From the NCBI GenBank assembly GCA_030272585.1, contig BSYQ01000006.1, forward strand, positions 3,187,001 to 3,251,000: DNA of 64,000 bases. The letters run 5' to 3'. The DNA is from Bryopsis sp. KO-2023 (Eukaryota; Chlorophyta; Ulvophyceae; Bryopsidales; Bryopsidaceae). The position numbers and the translations under genes were made by a program. The notes beneath the pieces were generated by a model. That model was given only the letters and a program-made list of their open reading frames with translations, had not been told where the DNA came from and did not search any database. Below, one piece after another: positions 1-12,940 of the stretch. Numbering within the stretch: position 1 is the stretch's first letter; each line of letters opens with the position of its first letter.

Positions 1-783
1 GGCACCCCTTGACGGTCCTTGCGTTTTCCGTTTTCTCCGTGCAGGCGATTCGTTCGCTTCGACGCCACCAGCGGCAGACCTTGTGCGTTTCTTGGGCATT
101 GGCAGCTTGTCCCTCTTTCCTTTCGCGCGCGTTTTCGACCAGCTCCAGCTCGTGTGGGATTGGCTGGCAGCGCGCGTGGATGCCAATGTATCGTAACGCG
201 CACAACTCGTAACGGTTACGTTACTAAATATGACGCCCAAACTCGTCAACTCCTCGTTTCACACGTGGAATTATTCCAACCCAGCAACAGCTGATCCCCC
301 AAACGCATCTTCGACGTTCGTTTGTTGTGTTTGTTTCTGTGTGTGGGCGCCCGAAACGAAAAAACCTTACTAGCCCAGTCGATCGTTTTTGTCTCGAGTG
401 AAACGAAATTGATCTGGAAAGGAAAATTTAGAGCGAAAATTTGCGAGTTTTTGTTTTACGCATCCTGTATCTGGCAAGCAGCCATCCCGTCAGACAAGAC
501 TGGAGGGGGAACACCATCTGCTCGCGTTTTTTTCGCACCACCCCCGTTCCCTTGTTGGGTGCACTGTATACCGTCCACGTATCGCCTTGCCAACAATATA
601 TCCACCTACTCTTCCTGGTCGAATACCTACCGTCGTGCATCTTCCGAGCAGAAACCGTGGGAATCCGTGCTCATCACGGTGGACGTGTTGTACCTTCTTG
701 AAACGCGAGAGCGTCGAGAAACGATTCGTTCGTCCGGATTTGACTTGCCAAGAGAGAGAGAGATCTGAGGGGAAGACGGGAAA
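1..783. other. Upstream region of the ATG14-like gene; no gene recognised
   Basis: Several overlapping open frames exist on both strands, but none has a recognisable domain and they conflict with one another. An in-frame TGA at 766-768 lies just before the ATG at 784, which fixes the start of the next gene. The stretch probably holds its promoter and 5' leader. No clear TATA-like site was identified. Confidence 0.4.
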
Positions 784-3700
784 ATGAAACCCGCGGAATT
801 TTCGGTGGGTTGCCGCGTGTGCGGGGCCGCCCACAGACCGTGGACGTGTCCGGCGTGCGTGAATGGTGGAGCCATGAGCTCGAAGAAAAGACAGCTGCAA
901 AAATTGAAGCAATCGAGAGATGAACTTTTGGAGAGGTTGGCTGCGAAACTGAAACAGCAAGTATGTGCTTGGAGCAAAAAACGGTTGACGACCCGTGGAA
1001 AAAGAAACAAAAACGTCTTTTTTTTTCCGTCCGCCACAAAGAAAACGTCGCGATGCGTTGGGATTGCCACGTGTATCGATATCGTATCGAGGGTGCTGTT
1101 CTGAGATTCGCGACAGGTGTTTTGGACTGGGAATGCATGGATGGATGCAAACCCTATGCATGTGCATGTTCTGTTATGGCACTCCCATGTCAAGAAACCT
1201 TTCATCCATTGGGTATTTGGATATTAGTCAGATCCACCAGCAGCATAGGTGTAATGGGAAGCGAAATTCGGACTGTGGGTGGGTGTTTTTTTTTGTGCTT
1301 TCAGTAAATTACGTAGCAGGCAGAGCCGATGTTCAAAAAAATGCACCACCACAGAAAGTCATTCGTTATTATTATTATTATTTTATCAAGTAGGCTCTTT
1401 GGTTTTTTTAGTTAAAAATTTTCAAAAAATTTATAGAGACTTCAGTAAAATATGCAGCAGGCAGAGCTGACGTTCAAAAAAAAACAAAACCCACCAAACA
1501 TCGCTGGAATCATATAGTCTGGGGCAACCCCTGTTTTTAACTTATAGTTTTTGAAGCATCATTTTGATGCTAAGGGGGGGGCTGTGATATGCTAATAATA
1601 GATTGTAATGCACCCAAATCGAAACAAGCTCCTTTGCTGTGCACTTTCTGCAAATACATCCGTATAAACACAAAAATAAATGTGTTTAAATCTGTATTTA
1701 ATATCGTTCTGACTGATGGAGCGATTGGATGGGTGGATGCATGATACACAGGTGGTTCAAAACCAGCGTGAAATCGAACGAAGCCATCAGCTGATCAACC
1801 TCCAGAATTTCTCGGAGCGGGCCAGCACAGCGGATGAAAAATTGAAACGCTGTGAGTTCATGTTTTATGTACTTTCATCGAAGCATGTTTCGTCGAATCT
1901 GTCCTCCATGTCGTTTCTGTTTCTTTTTATTCATAGTAATAATTGCAGTTTAATAAACACTCTGCTTTATTTTTCTTGGAGGATAATTTGGCCTGGTTTA
2001 AGACCTTTCCCAAGTTTTTGCCCTCTCCCCTCGACTAGATAAGCAAAAAATAACAGACTTAAAAAAGATGTGGTGATTTTTTACAGTGCGAGCCCACATA
2101 GGCAGCCTTAGGGAGAAGAACTCGGTGCGCCAGCGTCGAATCGACGATGCAACTTCATCATTGCTGGAAAAACGCAGAGAGGAATTGGACGTGAGACTTC
2201 CAAGTCTTTACAGGTGCATTCACCCACCCAAAGCCCCCCCCCCCCTTTCTTTCCACCACCTTGTAAAAAACAGCAACAAAAAGAAAAAAAAGAAAGCCAC
2301 TTCGAAATTTGAAGAACGTCCCTAGGGTGTGCATTTTTCCTCAAGAGACCCACACCAGTATTTTTTTCTTTAATAAAAAGGCTCCAGTACAGCAACAATC
2401 GAATTCCTGATCAGATGAGGAATTCGCTCATTTACTTTCTTCAATCTGGTTTCCCTTACGCAATTCCAGAAATATATATGTATATATATATATATACACA
2501 CACACACACATCGAATTGAAATTATTTTACACAAGGCCAAAAGGCCGAGTGCAACATTTCCTGTTCACAGAAATGAGTTATATAGTCATAGGCTATATAT
2601 ATATTTTTTTTCAAGAGGTAATGCGAAATTTAAAAAGGGTTTAATGCCAAGTTTATTCGTTGTTTTTTTTCTGTGGTGCTGTTCCCTAGGATGGAGGATG
2701 TTGTATGTCGGGCATGGCTGTCTGGGCTCAAGGCACGCCAAGAAGAGCTGGTCAGGAAGCTCGTGACGGTCATGCCGGTATCCATCAGTGCTTTGAGGAA
2801 ATCCACAAGGGCTCCTGTTCGCGTCACCATCTGCGATTTGCAACTGCCACAGAAAAGCGAAGACCTCAAGGCCAAAAAGGAGGTCCGCTGTTTATCCAGT
2901 TTATCCAGGAATCAAATAGAAAGCAACAAAACAGCATTTCGAATTGCAGTGTTAAGAATACCTTGTGTGTGAGATGCAACATGGATGTTTATTTACTTTT
3001 ATTGTTTCACTTTTTTTTTTTTTTTTGGGGGGGGGGGGTATCAAATAGAAAGGAAGAGAAAAGTATTTCGAATTGCAGTGTTGAGAATACCTTATGTGAG
3101 ACGTAACATGTGTATTTTTATTATTTTCTTTATTTTTTTTTTTTCGAGGGGGGGGGGAGAGGGGAGAGAGAGATGCTGGCCCTTTGTCCTTGTTCGGTTG
3201 TCGGTCCTGAATTCCATGCGTCTTCATGAACATGCTGTTGAATTTTGCTTTATCGTGAGTGAATGTGGGTAATTTAATTTAATTTATAATTTCTTGGTAC
3301 AGCATCTTGGGGCAGCTCTCGGATATGCTTTGAAACTACTGGAACTCCTGGCACTCTACACGGGGGGACCTTTGCTGCATTGCTCCAAGACCCAGTGCTC
3401 CTCGTCTCTGATTTGGCAGCCCCAAACCTTTTTCAATCGTGAGCCGCCCCCTTCTCGGGCGAAACTCCCTCTGTTTGTTAAGAGGCAATCCAACCGGCAA
3501 TCGACCAGCTCAAGGTATACATGCATGCGCGCATGCATGCTTCAGTAAACATATAGATATGTTTCCGGATGAAAATCGGTGTGGAAGGCGAAATCTAGAT
3601 GGTGTGTATGGACAGGTTCTCCGACAGCTTGACACCGCCTCATTTCGACCACAGCAAGGATATTGAGGAAGCCATAAAACTTTTTCACAAGAGCATCGGG

Positions 3701-4584
3701 GCTTTTGCTCGTTCCAAGCTGGCACCGTTGGGCGACAAAGGTCTGCCTGGATGGGGGCCGATTGCTCTTCTGGTGTTGATGGCTAATGCCCCTGACAAGT
3801 GGTTGGGGAACACCCCCTGGCAGCAAAACACTGACCTCGGGGGGGAAGGAAACGAAGGGAGGTGGAAAGAAGATCCAGGCTCCCCGATGTCGAATATTGG
3901 GTCGACCATTTTGTGTGCAGGTATGTGGAGGTATCGATGCACAGGTGTGGGTTGAATGTTTGATGGGTGAGATTTTTCCTTTTCTTTCCTTTTTTTTTTT
4001 TTGGGGGGGGGTGCCCCAAATAGACACTGAGAGAATTCATTCATTTGAGTTGCCTTTTGTGTTTCTCCCCCCTCCCCCCGGAAAGACCACAATCAAAATT
4101 GAAGCTTTCGGGAATGAGGGAGTGTGGGCTGCACAGGGAGCAAAACTACTCCTGATCTTGATCCCGATTCCACCTTCCAACAACTGACCCTTGTTGCTTT
4201 CCGTTTCAACCAGCCACTAAGAGCATCCCATGGGGTTTCTCAGTAGATTTTTAATTCCACTCTCTAATTTTGAAATCGATTCTTTTTTCATTCGAAAACG
4301 ATCAAGTGAGTAATGGAATATCAATGTTGATCCGTTGTTTTGTTTGGTTCTCTTTTATTATTGAATCTTGCATGCAATGTTCCCCAGATGATGATGACAC
4401 TTCATTTGAGGATGATGGCTGGTTTCACGTTGCTCGAACTCTATTGCCGCCCACTCCTGCAGAAGTTGAAGACATCCGGCACTACGAGCAAGCAATGGAT
4501 TTGGTGGCACCCCACCATCGAATACAGCCACAACCCTCGAGCTGGTCTTTCAATAAAGTCAAGTTATGGGCTGGGCTGGGATGA
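784..4584 (+). CDS. ATG14: ATG14/UVRAG (Vps38)-family autophagy protein, 7 exons, about 436 aa
   Basis: Exons as rebuilt: 784-960, 1752-1851, 2087-2213, 2690-2882, 3303-3514, 3616-3920, 4388-4584; all phases agree. The protein opens with a paired-cysteine motif (C10, C13, C22, C25, ending CPACVN), as in ATG14, then a basic coiled coil (roughly residues 30-130), then the conserved C-terminal block with an ITICGL-like strand (VTICDLQLP), an ALGY-type helix and a PLF-type motif (KLPLFVKRQ). In this family the protein is a subunit of the class III PI3-kinase (Vps34) complex and acts in autophagosome formation or endosomal trafficking. ATG14 and UVRAG are hard to separate; the N-terminal cysteines favour ATG14. 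The donor after exon 4 (GTCCGC) is unusual, but it is the one that keeps the family alignment. The first ATG follows an in-frame stop, so the start is firm. Confidence 0.82.
1300..1481. repeat. Diverged direct repeat in ATG14-like intron 1
   Basis: About 40 bases beginning TTCAGTAAA and containing GCAGGCAGAGC and GTTCAAAAAA occur at 1300-1340 and again at 1441-1481, differing at several positions. Both copies lie in the first intron. The function is unknown. Confidence 0.7.
2470..2512. repeat. TA then CA dinucleotide microsatellite
   Basis: An alternating TA run passes directly into an alternating CA run inside intron 3 of the ATG14-like gene. Both are simple sequence with no sign of a gene. 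Confidence 0.9.
2911..3160 (+). repeat. Tandem duplication of about 129 bp, each copy ending in a T-then-G tract
   Basis: Copy 1 is 2911-3039 and copy 2 begins at 3040. Both start ATCAAATAGAAAG, share a core reading TTTCGAATTGCAGTGTT, and end in a long T run followed by a G run (3011-3038 and about 3133-3157). The pair lies inside intron 4 of the ATG14-like gene. Confidence 0.85.
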
Positions 4585-5446
4585 ACAGCCAGAAAGAGAG
4601 AGAGAGAGAGAAAAAAAAAGAAAATGATTTTAAAGAAATTGGGGGAAGGGAAGGGAAAGGGGGGGGGGGGTTAAGAAAAAAAAAACTTTGTATTTTTATG
4701 TGCCAGCCTGCATACGCCTTCCATGAGAAAGGGCGTTCGGCCTTGTGTGTAAAATCGTTTTATTATCAATTTGTATGTATATGTGCATATATATGGACAT
4801 GGATGTGTGTAGAGAGATGTATATGTTTTAATTCCAAGGAAAAAAAAAGGGACAAAAAAAATGGAAAAGTAGGAAAAAGTCGTTTTGACGGAGATTCCTC
4901 TGGACTTGACTGGAATGACTCGAAAAATAAATTTGAGAGATGGGGAAACATTCGCAAGTCCAAAGGGGGCATTTTTTAACAGAGATCAATGATTATTTGC
5001 ATAGTTTCAGGTGTCTTGAGGGAGGTTGTCAAGTGTATTTGTTTCAGCTCTAGCCAAAGATCAAATAGACAAAAAAAGGGGGGACCCAGTGTAAAGGCAG
5101 CCTGTGATTTTGAGAAGACATTTCTCTGTGGTGCTGAGCAATACCAACTCAACCGTTCCACTGCTCGATTTTGATAATAACCATGCATGCAATTATTCCG
5201 ACGAAGGCATCCATGCAACTTTCTGACAGAGTTGCGTACTTCAAATCATATTGTTACAATAATAATAAAGGAAAAAAAAACTGAAAAGAATCCCAGTCCC
5301 CCCCCCACACCCACTCAGTCCCAGTCAGCCTCTGAACACAGCATTTTGCGGCCCAATGTCGAATAATGGTGCAGTTCGAGTTGCTCCCTCCTCCCTTGGC
5401 ACATGCTTCCAGTCCCGATAAGGTTGTGTCGTCCATTGTTCAGTCT
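4585..5446. other. Gap between the convergent ATG14-like and MYB genes
   Basis: The gap is A/T-rich and holds GA-rich and poly-A runs just after the ATG14-like stop. AATAAA-like strings occur near 4925 and 5262. No supported gene was seen; it is most likely the two 3' untranslated regions. Confidence 0.5.
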
Positions 5447-8034
5447 TCAGCAGGATCCCTCTGGAAAGTTGAAGAATTTCGAATAGTCCGAGACGTCATC
5501 GAACCCAGTTCCATCCAAATTGCTTTCACCCGCACTCTCAAAGTCGTCTTCAGCAGATTCAGATTCTGACATGCATGCATCATCGATGTCGCAGAAGTCG
5601 TCATCCAAGGCAGCATGCATGTTGGCATTTGCATGTGCACGATCGTGCTCGAACCTCGCCAAGGAAGGGACGTCATGATAAATGTTGCGGCGGGAGGGAT
5701 TGAAGAAATCGAACTGGCAAGGAGCATTCTCGTTGATGGTGAACTCAATTTCTGGCTGCCCAGAAACACCGGAATCGTTCAGGTTGTTCCAGTTGTCGCC
5801 AGGACATGGCTCGGGTAAGTCCAAAAGGCCTTCCACTCCCATTTTCGCTAGCTCCAATATCTCAGGGTCCAGCTCCATGTTCGCTAAATCAACCATGCAT
5901 GCTGCATCGGTTGTGCGTTGCTCACCTGTGATACACACACACACACAAACTCTGAAAACTTCAAGCAGAAACCAACTCGCAAACCAACTCTGCTGACTGC
6001 AACAGGAAGTACCAACTGTCGCAATTGATGGCTCACACCTCTTGCAGCGGCGTCAGGGATGGGGACTTGATGAGGTGCACCTCCGAACTGGGTGTCGACC
6101 TCGGGCTGGAACTGGGGAGGGATTTGGGCAGGAAGCTGAGTCATCGGAGCTGAGAAGGGGAACAGCTCCTCTGCTCGGAGGCCGCCTGGAGTGGGTTCCA
6201 AAAATTGTGGCAAGGGGGGGACCGGGGTGTCCTGGAGACTTCGCAACCAGTAATGCGACTCGAGCGTTTCATCCTGGGGCCCTGCGGACAACACACATTG
6301 AAAGGGTCAGCCTTCCACATTCTAGCCAGAGTGCCACCATTTTTGGGCGTCGAGAAGACGTCCAACAGAATCTCACCAATCGTTCCTAAGGCATTTTCCA
6401 GTTTTGGCTCGTCGCAAGGAACTCCTGTTACTAGGCCCGGTATGGTTGCGGAATCGCTGTTGGTCGAGTTTTTTCTGATATTTACCACACAGAGCGCTGA
6501 TGATGCGGCACTCAATGTGCCAATCGTGTCTTCGTCCAGGCCATAGCATGCTGCCATCCGCATCCACAAGTTCGAAACTGCCACAGTTATGGAACTCAAC
6601 ACTGATGGGAAAAATGAGTGGGCTCCTGGCAAACCCAACATATCGATCTCTGCTTGGCTCTCAGGAAGTCTGAGTCCTGTGCCTTTCACAGTATCGAAAA
6701 GGAGTTGCTGGAGCTGTTGAACGGACGCTCGCTGGCTGTGAGGGAGCTGCTCCACGCTTTGGGCATCCGCGAACACTTTGGACAAATTGAACACGTCCGT
6801 CATAAGCTCCGAAGGATCCTGGGCTGCTTGTTGCACGCCTGCACGGGTTTTTAACCATTTTTATTATCCAGCTGGACTGCAGCCTGTCCAGTTCTGAGTT
6901 GCTTTTATGGAATCCAACTTCCAGGAGCCCTTACCACGCCTCTGTGGTAGTCTCTGGGTGCTGGTCTTTGATGGTTTTGATACTCTCAACGGAGTTGCGC
7001 CATGAACTTTGCGTTTCAAATGGCCGTTCCTGAAACACAGCAAACTCCCAATTTTGGTTCCACGTTTTGCCCCCAAAGTGCTCTTATTTGTGACAGTTGT
7101 GCCTGGAGAGGAATCTATCTATTGAAAAGTGGCAATGGTTCACCAGTGGTTCTTCACCGCCATGTCTGTTCTTCCTGGGAGAAATTTGGCAATGAGAGCC
7201 CATTTGTTGCCGTGTTCAGCCTGTTTTTCAATGATGATTGCTTCCTAAATGCAATCGCAGAGAAAAACCAGGGAAAATAAAAACGGATATTCAAACCACT
7301 ATTTTTTTTGTCACACTCTCACAAAGTTTTCGTATGGTTAAGAGCAGGGTGTTCCCTTGCATGTGATCTCGGTGAAACGTAGAACCACGTGATTGCCCCC
7401 GTCAAAACGGTCACTAGAACGGTTACGAAACGCGGAAGCAGGGGGGAGAGAAACACGACTCACCTCTTGCGTCGTGAAAGGCTCCTTCTTGACTCCCGGG
7501 TCCAGCTGATTGAACCACCTGGGCAGCCACACAGAAACGGAATCACGCATAGCTCTTGTTCGTGTGCTCAAGCATACAGGCCTTGCGTCGAGTTCCTTGA
7601 TTGTGAAACCGTCACACCTTGACCGGCAGCTTTTCCCCGTGCGAGTTGCGAGCTCCTGAACAGAGTACGCTCGTGGTGAGCACGCAAATTCGAAAATCGT
7701 CGAGCAAGACGTCCGGCGCCGCCACAGTAACCGTACCTCTGCGATGAAGCCCCAGTTGCGAGCGCCATACTTCTGCACAAGTTCGTGGAGTTTGGTATCC
7801 TCCTACCATTCACAGTAAAGGGTGAGCGCACCCAGGAGAAGAGAAAAAACAGGGTCTTGGAAAAAGGCGTGTACTCTTTAGACAGGTCAAGTGCATGGGG
7901 TGCGATCTTACTTCTGGAGTCCAAGTGTTCCGTTTTTGCTCTCCCCCGAGCTGCCCTGCGTTCCAGGCTTCCCACCTGTCGCCGCCACTCTCTAGGTCTA
8001 CGAAACCGTCTTGTTGGCTTTGTGAAACTTGCAT
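5447..8034 (-). CDS. R2R3-MYB transcription factor, 9 exons, about 553 aa
   Basis: Exons, in order of transcription: 8034-7912, 7802-7737, 7655-7618, 7518-7464, 7244-7144, 7029-6935, 6838-6377, 6281-6039, 5925-5447; every phase joins. Residues about 36-85 form R2 ([18 protein letters not shown] then RNWGFIAE, then GKSCRSRW). Residues about 90-140 form R3 ([28 protein letters not shown]). These match plant-type MYB repeats, including the PGRTD and KNHW signatures, so DNA binding in the nucleus is expected. The rest is low in domains and ends in a very acidic tail (about 20 Asp/Glu in the last 60 residues), which could be an activation region. An in-frame TAA just upstream of the ATG supports the start. 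Four introns split the two MYB repeats. Confidence 0.93.
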
Positions 8035-9836
8035 TGCGGTTTAACCAGAGAGGTCTGTTGTTTGGAGTTAGGTTGCAGAGGAACCAACGCTCCAACCAAA
8101 GGGATAAGGGATTGTCAACAAGCGTGGCCCGTTGGTCCTGCAGTCAAGCCTTATAGGGGGTACACCAGTGTACTTTTTCCATCAACGAAAGTCACTCCAC
8201 TTCGTCAAGGCTTGTCATTCTTTTAGGTTTTTCTCAGTGAAACTCACACGTTTCCTTTTGCTCGTTTCTCTAAGTCTGCGACTTGGAAAATCTGTGTGTG
8301 AGAGTGCTTGTTCGAAACGAGCCTTTGAGTAACATCTCACACAACCCCAACTCTGCACACATCCTCTTTCCATTTCAAATACACAGCCAACACACAGACA
8401 AGTGAACGAAAGGGCCCAAGTGACCTCACATTTTCCAAAAACAAAAATGAAGTAGGTGTTGCTGGAATTTTGCAATATGCAAAACTAAGTCACACCAAAA
8501 ATTCGACTCTATCTGAAGCCCAGCCTAATACGAAATGTACATGCCCATTGCTGTTTCGAAAGCCTTGAGAGTCTTTTTTCTTTTTAGTATGCCATCCATG
8601 CTTGATAGTGTGAAAGTGGATGGGTTGCCGACTGTCGACAGATCTCGTGACCTGAACAAAGAATCCTTGTTCAGCCGCCACCCATCCTTTTTCGTCCATG
8701 ATTACCTCCATATGAGCTTGAGTTTGTAGTTGATATGAGATCAAGGACACGCGAGGAAACTGGTGAGTGCAACTGGAAGATGGGGCTAAGCGTCCCTTAA
8801 AGGTGGATGATCAATCAATCATTGCATTCGAGGTGGGAAGTGGAGATTTGCTTAGAAAGGGGCACGTGTCAGTGTTTCAAAAACCCACATAAAGCTCTTC
8901 GTGTTCAATGAATGCCTCATTGATTGAGACTTGAAACAGGGATCAGGTGTCTACTCAAGTGTAAACTGATTCCTGATTCTTCGTGTTCAGCAGTATTTCC
9001 ACACTTGGAATGAATCACCATATGACATTTAATGCACTCATTTATATCACTTTGTCCTGTGCAACTTTTTTTTTTAAAATGCATTACATCGAGGCTGCAG
9101 GCCCCTTCTATCCCAGGCCAATGTCAACACATAGAAAACCCTCACCCAACCAATTTCGATTCACCCCCCCCCCCTTCCCCCCTTCCCCCCCTGGTCGCCA
9201 TAATAAGAAAAATGAAAGGGACATCTTTTGCGATCAACACCATCAAATAATCATAATAGTGCCAGCAAAAGCCCATTCCCAATTGGAATAATCATACACA
9301 CAAAAAAACATGCACACACAATATATAAAACTCTCCATACATACTCTCCATAAGAACACAACACTCACGCTGCCATACATGAACTACAACTGACATGTTT
9401 TTTTTTTTGGCTTTGCTTAAAATCATATCTTGCCCCCCGAAAGCAACAACAACAAAAAAAAAATCTGAGAATAAATAAAAAGATATGGAAGTCAAAATTT
9501 TGAACAGTCACCACCGACACCCGACAAAGGCGGTAAAAAATCAAGGGATGCTTATGCTATTTTCTTTTTTTTTTTATAATTCTGAAAATCGAGCAGATGA
9601 TATGGATCTACTCTAAAGGGTAATTTTTTTCCGACCAAGGATAAACCAAACTAAGCACTACGGAACCCCACAGATTTTCCTCCCGCCCGTTCCATGCAAA
9701 AGTTTTTTTTTTTTTTCGTGACTGGCCTGATGCAACTGGGAAAAGGGGTGGCATGTGCGTACCATGTGATTGCTATTGTGTCATACTGTCGCAAAAATGA
9801 AAGGAATGGTTATTCTGGATTGAAAAAATCGATTTG
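8035..9836. other. Gap between the MYB start and the end of the coiled-coil gene; no gene seen
   Basis: It holds the MYB upstream region and the 3' flank of the next gene. There is a C-rich run near 9165-9190, many A and T runs and short repeats such as CTTCGTGTTCA near 8898 and 8980. Short open frames, for example 8490-8750 on the minus strand, have no recognisable domain. Confidence 0.4.
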
Positions 9837-11977
9837 CTAACTTTCCTCGTCCTCCATGAGCCCACAAAATCGCCTTTGCCAAGCATTTTGACTCGCTTGC
9901 GAAACCTCCACACTGTGCCGCCTGGGTTTTGGGATTCTGACAGGGGTTGGTTCTTTTATCTGAAAAAAAAAAGCGAGAAATATATAACTCAAATCACTAG
10001 CAAGATGTGAGAAAATACCACAAAGGGTGCAAGGGCTATCTTTTGTTGAGTATCATTCCTGAAGACGTTAAAAAAACAAAAAACATCCTGGGTAGCAAAA
10101 CCCTCCATGCTTTAACTAATAAGTGTCAAAAACACACGCACACACATAAATTCGGTAATTAGAGCACTGTTGCCTTCTTGTTAAGTCTTGCTTGGAAGTA
10201 AGTCATGCTTCCTTGATTGAGAAATTCCTCGTTTTCAATCCATCACAATAGCAATCAATTCACTCCACTGATTCGTGCCATAGCTTAGCAAACCAATCTT
10301 CTTCCCTCCCCCCCAAAAAAAAACACAAAAATCAAAAAAACAAAAAAAAACAAGAAACTACATCTTATGCTGATCAGCAGAGCACTCACCGGCTGACCCT
10401 TGTGTCTGCCGAAACCGAAAAGGGGTCTGGAAGCCCTGCTCAACTTCTTTTCGAGCTCCTCCTTTTCTCTCATCGTGGTCTGGTTTTGCAGCGTGAGCAA
10501 TTTGAGTTCCTTTCGAATTTTTTCCATCTCCATCGCCGAGTCCAGGACCTTGATACGCAAATCCTCGTTTTCTCGAAAAACGTCCATCACACGATCTTGA
10601 GATAAGGCAACTTCCTGGGGGTAGGAAAAAATCCATTCCAAAATTAATCAAATGAACGGATAATTGCACCGATGAAAAGGAATTGGGTCTTTTTTTACTG
10701 TGTGGATTTGGCAGTTGTGCGCACTGACACCCACCCATGGTGAAAAACAGAGAGGGAACTAGCAGACTGTGTTTGAATGATTTTTTGGAGATTCAAGATT
10801 GCATCTTTGAGAAATATCCCTCCATATCGCCAGATCTCCACCATGATTGCTGAATCTGCATTTATTTTCTTTTTAACAGAGAAATCCCCTCTCTTCCGAG
10901 TTGTTTCTCTTTCCAAACAATTCCGGGGAGGGACAATTCCTTCGTTGTGAAAATCATGATTCGATATACGGAAAACGAGATGCACCCACTGCCGTCAATT
11001 CAACCAGGCCATGGATTTCTGCTTTCGCATGGCGTGCGTGGGTGGACAAAAGCGTCGAAAACACTCGCGAGCGCACACAGCACCAGCAACGCAAAAGCCC
11101 TTCCGCGGGTGGAGCGACGCGAAACGTACCTCTGAGAGATCCGCCTTGTCGCTCTCCGCCTCTTGGAGCTTCTGCTTGTACTCGTCGCTCATCGCTGTCA
11201 GCCTGTTGATCGTTTTCATCGCCTCCGTAACGTCCCCGACCAACTTCTCTTTCTCGGACTTCACTTTATCGAGCTGTGCCACGAGCGTTTCCGAGTGCGA
11301 CGTTGCACGCTCCAGCTTGCGGTTGGCGTCTTGGAGCTCTTGCTGAAGGTCGGCACCATCCGAACTCATGATTCTCGGCCTATCGATGCTCAAGCGACGT
11401 CGGAGTCTGGATGTCAAGCTGCTGTCCTGGTGTTTCTTATTCACCTGACACAGTTGGCATGGGGGCAGAGGTGATCAGTGCCCACGATGATTCACCAAAC
11501 AACACAGGATCTTCAAAATCTTAACAAGAACGAGCCAGGCGGATACATATTCGCATATTTGTCGCTCGGCCCGCCCACGGCCGGTCTGAATGACATCTCT
11601 GTCTGTTCGCAGCCAACAGAGCCGATGGAGGGCAAACAGGTGGCGGTGTCGCAAGGCATTTATGACGTCTTTGTTCCCAACAAGAAAACTCCTCCTGATT
11701 TCGACAGAGAAACCGCTCGCTGGGGAAAACCCCACAAAAACCCACATCGCAGCATCCCACCCCCATGACAAACACATTCCTATTACGGATTCTACGCAAA
11801 GCCCTCCTGTCGAGGGAGAGAGAGGGTACATCCAGAACAGGTAGCGCCGCCACTTCGTCGCCGCTTTTCAGTGGAACTCTGGGTAACCCCTCTTTGTGTT
11901 TGAAATTGTAGAAGCAAAAAACCTACCTCGTAGTCGACAGGTTCAGCTTGAGGTGGCTCACCCACTTCCGACCCCAT
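9837..11977 (-). CDS. Coiled-coil protein of unknown function, 4 exons, about 237 aa
   Basis: Exons, in order of transcription: 11977-11927, 11444-11130, 10614-10390, 9959-9837, all phase 0. After a short N-terminus and a basic stretch (SRLRRRLSIDRPR), about 150 residues form a strong heptad-like coiled coil rich in Lys, Glu, Leu and Gln, followed by a basic tail (KEPTPVRIPKPRR) and an acidic last few residues. I recognise no family. The ATG at 11977 is the simplest start, but the frame is open further upstream with another ATG at 12133, so up to 52 more residues are possible. A structural or scaffold role is plausible from the coiled coil alone; nothing in the sequence identifies a partner. 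Confidence 0.7.
10308..10323 (-). repeat. T-then-G tract (sense) in the last intron of the coiled-coil gene
   Basis: The plus strand reads C7 then A9, so the transcript reads T9 then G7. It is one of a set with the same orientation in other introns of the window. Confidence 0.8.
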
Positions 11978-12133
11978 TGCGGCGCGTTTCGAAAACAAAA
12001 CGGAAAAAAGCGTCTGGTGGAACGCAAGGCAGACTGACGGGAAGGGAGGTTTCCTCGGCCTCGGTTTTGATTTTGGGGTCGTATGGGGCCAAGGCTGTTG
12101 GGGCCTTGGGTTTTGAGCGGGTGTATCGGCCAT

Positions 12134-12940
12134 GATTTGACATGTCCATGAATCAAATCTATCATGTTGCGTCAGAAGCGTCCAAAATTGCGTGAGGGTG
12201 CACGGATACGTAGGGGCAAGAATCTCCTCCAAACAAAGGATGCCTGTAGTCAACTTCAATCCAGACTTCGCTGGATGGCAGCCAAGACCCCACATCCCCC
12301 CCCCAAGACATATCTTCCTCACAGCCTTCTGCTGCAAGTTATGGATTGGAAAATTGGTGTGCACACGTAGCAGCCAGAGAGGGTCTAGCAAGTGGGTGGA
12401 GTTCTGTACATGTTCAGAGTTTTTCTGACAGAACTCACCCTCCCTGAGCTGTCATTACCACACACATCCTTTGGATTGGCTGCATCCTGTCCCAATCACT
12501 GAAGGTCCACTCATTTATTTCCGAATCAATTGCCCCCCCCCCCCCCTTGTTTTTAGATTTTTCAAGCCTCCCGACACCCAACCATACCAATGGCGAGGTT
12601 TCCGACAAAACTCAACCGACTCATTACACAACGCCTACCTGTTCTCTCCACAGGAAATTAAGAAAAACCTTTTTTTTTCAAACTCTTGAAGAAATGCGAT
12701 ACAAAACGGTGTTTTTTTTTTTGTCCATGACTTCGTTCGTTGTGCCATCATAAAAATTTGTTTCCTTTTTTTTTTCTTTCTCTTTCTTCTTCTCTTCCAA
12801 CCCCAAGTTTTGCTGTCAATTCCTGCGACAAAAAAAAGACTGCTTTCCCGTGGATTTCCTTTTCTTCTCTAATTCTGGTTTGAAAAAAAAACCAAAAAAA
12901 AATCCAATAACCTGCCGGTGCCAGTAGTCCAGTAGTGGAT
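12134..12940. other. Gap upstream of the coiled-coil gene; no gene seen
   Basis: It contains C-rich and T-rich runs, including a run of 12 C near 12533-12546. The frame that leads into the coiled-coil gene stays open for part of this stretch, so its 5' end may lie here. No separate gene is supported. Confidence 0.4.

Noticed and set aside
322-1205. Overlapping open frames on both strands upstream of and across ATG14 exon 1
   Set aside because: They conflict with each other, have no recognisable domain and one overlaps the cysteine motif exon in antisense.
2883-2968. Extension of ATG14-like exon 4 to a GTGTGA donor at 2969
   Set aside because: The phase would fit, but the added residues come from a tandem-repeat copy and break the family alignment between the ITIC-like strand and the ALGY helix.
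8490-8750. Small minus-strand frame of 86 codons
   Set aside because: No family match and no splice partners; the codon content resembles the surrounding non-coding DNA.
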